From Glebionis coronaria (lineage: Eukaryota; Streptophyta; Magnoliopsida; Asterales; Asteraceae): a stretch of DNA of 64,000 nt. Position 1 is the stretch's first letter, and the number at the start of each line of letters is the position of its first letter. Shown here piece by piece: positions 1 through 9,051 of the stretch. The stretch lies in assembly GCA_025667525.1 (NCBI GenBank), contig CM046881.1:493355627-493419626 (forward strand), given 5' to 3'. The notes below the pieces were generated by a model. The model did not search any database and was not told where the DNA came from. It saw nothing but the letters and a program-made list of their open reading frames with translations. Both the position numbers and the translations under genes were made by a program.

Positions 1-1
1 C

Positions 2-1279
2 GAGACTGCACCACCACAGGCTTGGATCACGGCAGCAACACAATATGATCCGATCACAGACGCTGACAAAGATGTGTTGTATCTCCGTATTCCCAGTCCG
101 ATTGACTTATGTGCATTTCTTGCTCATGAGTATAAGACTTCGGTTACTCCATCCTTGGTGAAGAAAGCGCTGAAGGATAAGAGACTTCGTGCCGAAACCC
201 GGTTAACCCGAATGGAGTTCGAGTATTATGCCGATGAGATCCTGAAGGCTCTGAATACCGTTCAACGGCCAGGCCTTCATGAATCAGAAAGAGATCCACC
301 TCCAATGTATCCTTCTCAAGATAATCAGATTGCTCTTGACTTCTTCGTCACCAATGATCTTGTGTATCTTCTGAAAGGGTCATCAAAGTACGCAACCTCC
401 CTGACCTTGCTGAAAGCTGCCAACTGGGGGACAATACCCTTTATCGAGGAAAAGGTAAACCGACTCTGGGTCCCAAAGGTAAATCGTAATTATGATATGT
501 ATGCTGTCATAGGTGCATCTCATTGGGACGAACGAGTCCGAAGGGCGTACAGGGGTTGCTGCCTAGTCAATTCTGGAAGTATCGTTAGATCCGATATCCG
601 TATCTCCAGCATTTTAGGGTTGAAAACTGAAGCCAAGAACGGCTATTATCATGTGACGGAGATTCGTTTGAAAAGGGAGGATGACAGGGAATACAAAATC
701 CAGCAGGGAGATTTTTCCATCATTCGCCTTGAGGATATCGAAGATATGCTGCTTCTGATGACCTGAGATCAACTCACACATATTCCTCGAGAAGACCTCA
801 TTGCCTTGAATACAGCACTTCGTATGTTCACACGAAGCGTTGTTATCAAGAAAAGAGTTGAAGATCTTCAGTTGGGAGTCGAAATCTACCAAAGGAAGCT
901 CAACTTAACCCGTCCAGTGAATCAAGTTCTAACTCAACATGTAGATAGATGTCCTTATACCGGCATCTCTGTACCGAATTGCGGCATTTTCTACTTGAAC
1001 AGTCGAGGTTTAATGAAGTTTATGAGGGTGGGTGAGCTATTTAAGTACAGTGATGGGACTCTTCTACAAGTCAGAGGAAAGTTGGAGCATCTGAACTCGG
1101 GTGGGACTTTGCCAGAGATGACGGAGGATTGGCATCCGGGTTACCGGCAGATGGCGAAGTATGTGATCAAGAAGATTGATCAAAAGCTCCGAGAATGTAG
1201 ATTGATGAGGAGCTTGGAAAGATTCGTTGGTGGAAGACCATATGGAGTGCACCACAAATTACTGCAACGATCCATCTAA
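2..1279 (+). pseudogene. Extra retrotransposon ORF downstream of pol, one in-frame stop
   Basis: An open frame enters from the left edge and runs to TAA at 1277-1279, broken only by a TGA at 764-766; the frame is unchanged on both sides. I recognise the type as a recurrent 'hypothetical protein' attached to Copia polyproteins in daisy-family genomes. Hallmarks visible here are KYATS near residue 124, SHWDERVRRAYRG, EDMLLL just before the stop, ALRMFTRSVV, VEDLQLGVE and the terminal FVGGRPYG. It has no protease, integrase or RT motif and no clear membrane segment. Its function is unknown, and whether it acts with pol or as a separate protein cannot be decided because the upstream sequence is missing. 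It may be an env-position ORF as in SIRE elements (inference). Confidence 0.7.
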
Positions 1280-2443
1280 TGGGTCGTACACTTCAGGTCC
1301 ACTTTATATTGGTTTTTCAATTGTGAATATGTATATTTGTGAATATTGTGCTTTTGTGGCTTGATGTAGTGTTAAGGTATGATAATTTTTTTTCAAGAAT
1401 TTCTCACGAGATTCTAAATCTTTCAAAATATATCATACTAAAGCACTACAACTATCCCTTATTAAATTAAGGGGGAGCAATAACTTGTTCTATGGCCAAA
1501 CATCGATTTCATTTTTACCCAAAGACCGGTTAATCCATTCAATATCCCAAATATTAATGGTTAACATTTTGGATAAGGGGAGAAAATGGGATTAAGGAGA
1601 CTTAAGTGATACTTGGCTAAAATATGAAAAAGATTTAACGATAATCCAACTTAATATGTGTAAAGCACGTGTTAAGGGGGAGCGTTTTTGATGAACAAAA
1701 CACCTAAGGTACAAAACTTTTGATTTCAATATCACAAGTACCTTAAGTGATTTTCAATGATTTTTCATGGTGGCAATTCCTTCCCAAAACACGCTTAATT
1801 CACGACGAATGTGGTGACAAAAGGGTGGTAGGAATAGGTCTAGTCCAATGATTCATCAGAGCCGATGGAATCTTCCCAAGGACAATTCCCTAGATAGAAT
1901 TAGAAGTCCTAGGAAAGATGGAGAAAGAATGTGAACGTAGCTGAATGCCGACCAAGTACTTAAGCTAGCACTAGAACAATCACAACAAGGTGCTAGTGAT
2001 GACGTATTGGTAAGCATTGAAGGGGTTGAAGAATGAAAAAGAATTGTAAAGATAAAGGGTGTAAAGAAAGAATCCCTCCTTACAACTTTAGGCAGAAACC
2101 GGGTCAATACATATGCTATTGAGGTCATTTTTGCTAATGATTCTCGGTATTGAAGAAAGACATCATGGACCCAGTGATGCAATGCACAACCCTTCCCAGC
2201 TAACTCAAATATCTCTCAAAAGGTATTTGTTTTAATCACACGGAGATCAACACGTTATCTATTGGTTTATTCACTCCGAATAGACTGGTATTGAAAAGGT
2301 GGCACTCCTCTCCAGCCATCGCTCACTAAATCAAAATGCACAATCGAGTCTAGAGCCAAGAGATCATCAAAAGTCTCATTAGGACACTTTCCATTTATTC
2401 CTTGCTTTCTCACACACTGTGAAAAGTAAGAGATTTTCATGAG
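1280..2443 (+). other. C0 3' non-coding region, proximal part
   Basis: No coding sequence is supported here. The stretch holds three purine-rich runs of the form TTAAGGGGGAG (near 1468, 1575 and 1672) that resemble extra polypurine tracts. From about 1690 it matches the C2 region starting near 27410. Minus-strand open frames in it are not conserved in C2 and are taken as chance. Confidence 0.6.
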
Positions 2444-2837
2444 TCCTACGCAGTATTCCTGTAATATTGCCAGAACATCCGAGTAATACGCAAGTATTAC
2501 AATGAAGATGGAAATCCTGCTTGAGCCAACATCAAACAAGCTCATGGTAGGTTACACGTGCGGTTCTTTTAGAACCAATCTTGTGAAAAACTGGAAAGAA
2601 ACAGTGGTTTAATTCTTAATTGAACTTAAATTCGTTCCAGGCCTCTACGCATTATCATATGATCTTGCCAGAACACTCAAAGTGACTCTTTATTGATCAC
2701 AGTGACGAGTGGAAATCCTTCTAGTGTCAACATCAAACAACACTTGGTAGGTGACGCGCAAGATTCTTTATGAATTGAGCTCGTGACAACTGGAAAGCAA
2801 CGATGGTGAAAATCTTAATTGAAATTCACTTGTTCCA
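2444..2837 (+). repeat. Two tandem ~198-bp units in C0 3' region
   Basis: Unit 1 begins TCCTACGCA at 2444 and unit 2 CCTCTACGC at 2642. Each contains in order GCCAGAACA, GGAAATCCT, a GGTAGGT motif, ACTGGAAAG and TTCCAGG. The same duplicated arrangement and spacing is present in C2 (28121-28515) and in reverse in C4 (about 57290-57690), so the duplication predates separation of the three elements. Confidence 0.7.
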
Positions 2838-2888
2838 GGTTTCATGAATTGACGGCTTCAAATCACAAGGATAATTTATCCAAGTGAT

Positions 2889-3060
2889 TCACTCTTTATG
2901 TTCGCAGTCAGCTTTAGACGGTCGAATAAAGAGAACGGGTTTACCCGCGAAATCCTGTCAGGAAGTTACTTAATTGAAACTATCCGTCACGGGTACGATA
3001 TCTAATATCGTCCAACGGTCTTCACCGACCGGAGGTAAAATGCTACCGAATTAGAATAAA
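2889..3060 (+). other. Conserved multi-hairpin RNA block (C0 copy)
   Basis: A run of short inverted repeats sits one after another: CGGG/CCCG at 2936-2947, TATCCG/CGGGTA at 2981-2995, ACGATAT/ATATCGT at 2995-3011, CGGTC/GACCG at 3016-3031 and GGTA/TACC at 3034-3047. An outer pairing of CTCTTTAT with ATAAAGAG precedes them. The block is the best conserved part of the 3' non-coding region in C0, C2 and C4, and has no open frame shared between them. Where C4 differs, the arms change together. This suggests a structured RNA near the 3' end of the genomic transcript, for instance for export, packaging or translation (inference). Confidence 0.6.
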
Positions 3061-3531
3061 ATGTTCAAAGCCATTTTATTCGTGTCGTTGCTGTGTACCT
3101 GTTAAAGACGGTGGCGTTGCTGTGTACCTGTTGAAGACGGTGGCGTTGCTGTGTACCAGTGAAGACGGTGGTGTTGCGGTGTACCTGTAGAAGTCGTTCC
3201 CACATGCTTATGTTTTTCTGCATCAAAGTTTAGCAAAAATTCAAGAAAGTACAAGATAAAGTCTTCTGCTGTACCAAACTCTGAAACTTTCGAGAATTCA
3301 ACAAAAAGACATAAGTGTGTGGAACATGGAGTCACGAGGAGGCAAGTTTCACAAGAAGGCAAAGATCGCACGTGAAAGGCCAAAAGAACAATGCTCTCAA
3401 GCCAAAGCCTAAAAGATCAAACCAACATATTCACAACAAAAGAAAGAAAAGAAGAAAAGACTACGAGCTAAAGAACGAAGACTTAGTATAGTATGCTAGG
3501 TTTAGAACTTTGTAACGTGGAGTGACCTCCC

Positions 3532-3543
3532 TTAGGGGGAGAT
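3532..3543 (+). other. Polypurine tract of C0
   Basis: TTAGGGGGAGAT directly precedes the 3' LTR start at 3544. The same tract precedes the 3' LTR of C2 at 29162-29173. It is the expected primer site for plus-strand DNA synthesis. Confidence 0.8.
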
Positions 3544-3872
3544 TGTTAGAAATACGTTTTTACGTATATTAGAAGTATCGGTCACTCCACAATATTATTT
3601 ATGTTGTAATAGCTCGTAGTTAACAAATAGTTATTAGTTGCTTATTAAGTTAAGTAAGAACCGGTCCATGGGCTTGTCATGGACCGGCCCAAGCCCATGT
3701 AGCTTGGAAGTATAAATACCCCTTTCCACCATGGAAAGGGGTTGGTTGTTGAATGTTTCTTACTTCATTTTATTGAAATAACACATAGTTTTCTCTCTCT
3801 TTCTCTCTCTAACTTTCTCTCTCTAGAAATCATCAACCCCTTCATAGATTCATAGGTTATCAATATTCTACA
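3544..3872 (+). repeat. 3' LTR of C0 (329 bp)
   Basis: Begins TGTTAGAAATACG and ends CTACA. Its start, the CGGTCACTCCA block and the CT-rich end (TTTCTCTCTCT runs) match the LTRs of C2 (17346-17679 and 29174-29506), though the middle is diverged. It contains a TATA box at 3711-3718 and an inverted repeat CCGGTCCATG/CATGGACCGG near 3661-3685. Confidence 0.85.
3711..3741 (+). promoter_or_regulatory. TATA box plus abutting inverted repeat in C0 LTR
   Basis: TATAAATA at 3711-3718 is followed at once by CCCCTTTCCA (3719-3728), a 3-base loop, and TGGAAAGGGG (3732-3741): a perfect 10-bp stem. The same arrangement with different stem sequence occurs in the LTRs of C2, C4 and the non-autonomous element. 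Confidence 0.65.
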
Positions 3873-4865
3873 ATAACAAGACCAAAACGTGTATTTTATG
3901 TCGTAAAAGTCGGAATTATGCGTGGTTTGTGTTTTTATTGTGTTTCAGGATAAAAATATGCAAAAGAAAGAAAATATGGGCTATCACGGGCTTTTATCGA
4001 AGTAAAAGACAAAAGACGAAGTCAAAAGATCGAGAGTGCATGAAGAACGGAAGTCCAAGGCCTATTTTGAAGATTTATCGAAGAAAAAATCTAAAGACGG
4101 AAGTTTAATGAAGTCGAAGAACTCAAGTCTAATTATAGATTAAAATTATAAGACGAGTTCAATTTATGTCGACAAACCCCGAGAGGACGTCAGGAAAGAC
4201 AAAGAAATTAAATCGAGTCGAGACGAGAAGGAGGAAAGAAGGAAGCATAAACACTTAACCTCCCCACCTCCTATAATTACCCTCCTAATATGTCATTAGG
4301 AGGGTGTTAGTTAGTTTGTAGTTAGTTTTTAGTAATTTTTAGTTTTTATTTTAAGTGTGTTTAATTTTCTCTCTAGTTTTTCAAGCTTATCAAACATTAA
4401 TCTTGTAATCTTTTGATCTTAATCCTTAATCAAATCAAGCTTATTTCTTAATTCTCATTCTACCTTTCTTAATCTTTTTAATCTTGATAATCATGTAGTT
4501 TATTTAATTTTGTTGATGATATGATTGTTTAGCTTATTTGATTGAGCTTATTGAATTGGTGATTTTAAAAGTTTTAGATTAAAGTGCTTATTTTCTTAAT
4601 TTTTATGATTAATATTTTTTCAAAAATAAGTTGATTTTGATAAGTTTAGTATTTTCATAAAAAGTTGATTTTTAATATTTAGCTTATTTAGTGTTTTTAT
4701 AGTTTTTAAATTGTGGCTTATTAGTTTTTCTTAAAATTTGATTTGGTAAAAGTTTTGGCTAAGTGCTTATTTGTTTTTAGCTTAATCTTAGTTTTTAGCT
4801 TATTTTCATCTTCTTGTTATCCGGGTTTTCATAACCCTATTATTCCGTATAAGTATCTACACCAG

Positions 4866-5980
4866 ATTCCAAATAGACTTCATGTGTGATTCCGGATAAA
4901 GGAGTATAGCAAGAATTCCGGATAGTAGCCTAACCTCAAATTCCGGATAAAGATTCTACAGTGAATTCCGGATAAGGAACACATTCCGGATAACGTGACC
5001 TTGGTTTAAAAATGCGCGCATCATTGCGCAAATTGCACGCATTAATGCGTTGCATTCAAGATTTCGCATCAAGGTGCCTAATGCAGTGTCATCCCAAAAT
5101 GCGTTCGCATTAAACCGCAATTTATCGCAATTGTGTAATGCTAGCAATGGTAGCAATTGTCGCAATCTAGTACTAAGGCCATTTTTGTCAAATTTTAACC
5201 ATTAAAAGATACCTACATTTTTTAATGGATTTTTAAAAATAAGACTTGTTAGAAAAACTCATCTTAAACAAACACAATAACAAAAATATAGTATGTCTCA
5301 TTTTGCTAAGTGTTTTTTTGTCAAGATTTATTGTCGTTTATTTGTTTTACAAAGGATTATAGGCCTAATTTCAACATGCTAGTAACTTAATTTGTAATTG
5401 TATTGCATTTATTTGAAACTTAGATATTTTTATACTAAACGCATCGCGTCTGAATTGCGCTCGCAATCGCATCACGCATCACGCAATGGCTTTTGGGACC
5501 TTCAACGCAATGGATCGCAAAACGCATTTTTAAACCAAGAACGTGACTGTTGTATATTCCGGATAAGTCGGAAGTGTGATCATTCCGGATAAAGCTTGCA
5601 AGTCGTATTCCGGATAGCCAGCTTGAAAAAATTCCGGATAAGACATTCTGGATAGCCAAGTTTTGGGAATCCGGATAAGCCTCCGAACCTGCAATTTCCG
5701 GATAAGCCTAAGAAGAAAAGATTCCGGATAAGCTCCCGAAAGCCCATTTCCGGATAAGCTGCAGAAACCGATTCCGGATAAGAAGAAGTTGTGGATTCCG
5801 GATAGCCTCTTAGTCACACATTCCGGATAAGTACTTTGTTAAATATTCTGGATAAGCTGTCAAACACAATTCCGGATAACCTCAAGAACATTGATTCCGG
5901 ATAAGCAACAAGAGTTTTGATTCCGGATAAGGAATTAGTAAGTATTCCGGATAGTCTTCAGAAGAAGGATTCTGGATAAG
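4866..5980 (+). repeat. Array of ATTCCGGATAAG motifs, 5' LTR
   Basis: A 12-base core ATTCCGGATAAG, with variants in one or two positions, recurs about every 25 bases (excluding the MITE) with unrelated spacer between copies, so it is not a simple tandem repeat. The 3' LTR has the same array (15693-16260), with about 24 copies. Each core contains the palindrome TCCGGA and GGATAAG, which resembles plant I-box/GATA and MYB-related binding sites (established motif knowledge; binding here is inference). Confidence 0.85.
5000..5539 (+). mobile_element. hAT-type MITE (540 bp)
   Basis: Starts CTTGGTTTAAAAATGCG and ends with its exact reverse complement, a 17-bp terminal inverted repeat. It is flanked by the 8-bp direct repeat AACGTGAC at 4992-4999 and 5540-5547. 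An 8-bp duplication is the signature of hAT transposases. The other LTR of the same Gypsy element (15819-15830) shows the empty site with a single AACGTGAC. The ends are rich in short GCG/CGC-containing words such as ATGCG and GCAAT, like the subterminal repeats of hAT elements. It has no transposase ORF, so it is non-autonomous. Confidence 0.92.
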
Positions 5981-6317
5981 GTTTTGTTATTTCCAGTTTT
6001 TAAACTTTAATTTTTCGCGCCTTTTTATTTAGCATTATTTTAACTTGTCTTGTTTTAGTTTAATTTTTAAAGTTTACATTTTTATAAGTTTTCATCATTT
6101 ACTTTTTAATTTTTATAAGTTTTTATTTTTAGTTTTAAATTTTCAAGTTTTCATTTTTACTTATTTACTCAACGACATTTTCACTTTTAGCTTAAAACAG
6201 ATAATCAAACCTTTTTATTTTCCACCAAGGACGACTGAGTCGCACTTTTAACTAGTAATCAATTCGAAAAGACTGGAATTACGAACTTTCATAACTAAGT
6301 AAAAGCTAGGTATTAAA

Positions 6318-6332
6318 TGGCGTCGCTGCCGG
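6318..6332 (+). other. Primer-binding site of the Gypsy element
   Basis: TGGCGTCGCTGCCGG lies three bases after the LTR end and differs little from TGGCGCCGTTGCCGG, the tRNA-Asp-type site usual in Athila elements (family knowledge). Confidence 0.75.
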
Positions 6333-6532
6333 CTCTTTTCGTTAAGATTAACGGTTTTTAGTGAGAGACGCGTTGGATTTTGGGATACGTTCACTTTTGA
6401 ACGTTATTTTCTTGCTTAAATTTTCAAAAATTCATAAAAATTAAAAATTTTCAGAAAATTTAAAAAAATAGAAAAACATAAAAAAAACAAAAAATATTTC
6501 TTGTCTATCTTTCTTTTCTTTTGTAGGTGTGT

Positions 6533-9045
6533 ATGCGTACTCGTGCTCGTAAGAAGAAAGCAGCTCAAGCCGAAGTTATTACTCCACCTATTGTCACCAT
6601 GGACAATCGACCAATGATCGAGCTTTTGCAATCGCAAGTAGAGGGCAACACCGATGCTATTGTAATACCCGAGATTGGAGCCAACAAATTTGAGCTAAAA
6701 TCCGGTTTCATTCAAATGGTCTCTGCTCAACCATTCTTGGGGCGTACACTTGATGATCCTCACGACCATATCAAAAGGTTTCTTCAACTCACTAATACGG
6801 TCAAGTATAATGGGTTTCACAAGAGGTAATTCGCTTGCAACTTTTTCCTTTATCCTTAGAGGGACAAGCCCGACATTGGCTTGATAAGGAACCGCCACAA
6901 AGTATTCTTACGTGGACGGATTTAGAGACTAAATTCATCAACTACTTTTTCCCACCCTCACGTACTACCGCTTTGCGGAATGAAATCATTACCTTTGAAC
7001 AAAAGTACGGTGAGACATTTAGTGAATCTTGGGATCGTTTTAAGGAACTTTTAAGAAAGTGTCCACAACATGGTTTCACAAAAGTACATCAAATTAACAC
7101 TTTTTACAATGGTTTAAGCATGAATGACCAAGATTCACTAAATAGTGCCTCGGGGGTTAATATTTTGGTTAAGTCTTCTAATGCCGCATGAGATGTTATT
7201 GAGAACAAGTCTAGAGTGCAAACTAAGAGTGTTTGGACTAATGTGGCTAGTGCTAGTACTAGTGAGAACGACAAGAGAATTGATAAGCTTACTTCGCTTG
7301 TTGAAACACTTGCTCTACAAACCGCTAACAATACTAAAGCCATCAATGCACAAGTTAATGCTTTGAGTCAGTCATGTGAAATATGCGGGGGTTCTCATTC
7401 ATACACCGATTTTCCTTCGACTCATGACAATCCGGAAAATGTGTATGCCGCCAACGGTAACTATTCCACGGGAGGCTATCAAGCACGTCCTCAAGGTGAC
7501 CGCAATTTGCTTAGTTATCATTCAAACAACTTTCTTTCACCACCCTGTTTTCCACCTCAACACCAAAACAACCTCAATCGCAACAATCAAAACCAACCTC
7601 GAGCTCCAAATCAATATCAAACCCAAAGAAACCCATATCCACCTCAAGGAAACAATCAAATTCACCAACCACCCGCTTATCAACCACCTGCCTACCATGC
7701 TCTTCCTCCCAACCAACCCACCGCATTTAATCACGAGGTTGAAACTTACATGAGGACTAATGATGCGATAGTGCAGAATCTTCAGCGGCGAATGGCCAAC
7801 TTGAAAGGAGATATGGTGAAACAAGGGAATGATCTTCGAGCCGATATGCGAAACTCTTTGAGCAGTCAAACGAATGACTTAAGGGACATGATGGCTAGTT
7901 TCTTCCAAAGTAATCAAACCTCTGGTTCGGGTTCTATTCCGAGTAACACCGTTGCTAATCCAAGAGGGGAGATGAAAGCAATCACCACTCGAAGTGGAAA
8001 AGGTTTAAAGGAACCCGAGCTTCCTACACCTACACCGGTGATTGTGACAAAGGAAAACGAGTCCCCTTCTCTAATTCCTCCAACTTCTACTTCTCCTATT
8101 CCTCCACCTTCTATTTCACCAATTCTTCCACCTTCTACTTCCACCCCTCCACCACCCAAGGATGTAAGTGAGAACTCCATTCCAAAGCCTTCATCTCAGC
8201 CCAATATACCTTATCCCTCAAGGTTGAGGAAAGAGAAGTTGAAGAACACGGATGATATTCAGGTTTCTAACTTTCTCAAAATGTTTAAACAACTGAATTT
8301 CAACATCTCCTTTGCTGAGGCTCTCGCTCACATGCCGAAATATGCTAAAATGTTTAAAGATCTTCTCAGTGATAAGGAGAAACTTCTTGATATCGCTCAG
8401 ACCCAACTTAACGAGAATTGCTCCGCAATGCTCTTAAGGAAAATACCCACCAAACTTGGTGATCCGGGTCGCTTTCTCAGTCCTTGCAACTTCCCCGGGG
8501 TAGAGAATTGTATGGCCCTAGCCGATCTAGGTGCGAGTATAAACTTAATGCCATTAAGTGTTTGGAAACAATTATCTCTACCCGAGCTTGTCCCCACACG
8601 AATGACTTTGGAATTAGCTAACCGTACGGTCGCTTATCCAGTGGGGATAGCCGAAGATGTCTTCGTCGGTGTCGACAAATTCACCTTTCCGGCGGATTTT
8701 GTTGTTGTTGACTACGAGATGGACCCCCGTGTTCCATTAATCGTTGGACGTCCATTCTTGAGGACCGGTCGCACTCTCATTGATGTAGCCGCGGGCGAAT
8801 TAATCATGAGAGTTGGTGACGATAAAATCGTCTTCAACATGGGTAAACTTTCTAAGCAACCCTCTGAAAACGAGAGTGTTAATTTCATTGACGTTCTTGA
8901 TGAGGCTTGTGAAGAACATTTCAAAGACGCTTGTAAAAGCGGTTCTTCTTCTCTACCCATTGTTAAGACCGTTGCCTCTATTGCTCCATCACTAACTTCA
9001 TTTGGAGAAAGTGATTTCCTTTTGAAAGAATTTGAAGCAACTTAG
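6533..9045 (+). pseudogene. Gypsy gag-protease, frameshifted
   Basis: The ATG at 6533 opens a gag frame that shifts after about 6822 into the frame used to 9045; a TGA interrupts that frame at 7189-7191. Recognisable parts: the retrotransposon gag core (LEGQARHWLDKEPP to FYNGL, 6850-7130), a degraded zinc knuckle CEICGGSHSYTDFP near 7375, a Gln/Pro/Asn-rich linker (7500-7720), a Pro/Thr/Ser-rich stretch (8050-8200), and an aspartic protease with active-site triad DLGASIN near 8526 and the flap region up to 8860. The frame ends in TAG at 9043-9045, and pol continues in the same frame. The gene is broken in this copy. Confidence 0.85.
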
Positions 9046-9051
9046 GGGGAT

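Larger units (their letters stand above)
1..3872 (+). mobile_element. Copia LTR retrotransposon C0, 3' half (cut by window edge)
   Basis: Only the 3' end of this element is in the window: an extra ORF (2-1279), about 2.2 kb of 3' non-coding DNA, a polypurine tract and a 3' LTR ending in CTACA at 3872. The 3' non-coding part aligns along its length with those of C2 (27290-29173) and, in reverse, C4 (56708-58400), so the three are one lineage. The pol type of C2 and C4 suggests a SIRE/Maximus-like Copia (inference). The next five bases, ATAAC at 3873-3877, are the expected target-site duplication. They begin the part of the Gypsy LTR that is also present uninterrupted at 14701, so C0 is inserted in that LTR. 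Confidence 0.85.
3873..6315 (+). repeat. 5' LTR of the Gypsy element (left end missing, MITE inside)
   Basis: It aligns with 14701-16594 almost base for base apart from the 540-bp insertion at 5000-5539. About 40 bp of the LTR left end, present at 14663-14700, lie beyond the C0 insertion. The end is placed at about 6315, where the match to the 3' LTR stops, three bases before the primer-binding site. Confidence 0.8.

Noticed and set aside
1856..2545. Minus-strand open frames in the C0 3' region
   Set aside because: They overlap non-coding DNA conserved by structure, and the frames are not kept in C2 or C4.
5435..5817. Minus-strand open frames rich in LSGI and YPE
   Set aside because: They are the translation of the ATTCCGGATAAG array read backwards; the same occurs at 15731-16096. 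No gene signal.
7537..8960. Minus-strand open frames of 66-110 codons under Gypsy gag-protease
   Set aside because: Shadow frames opposite a recognised coding region with low-complexity composition.
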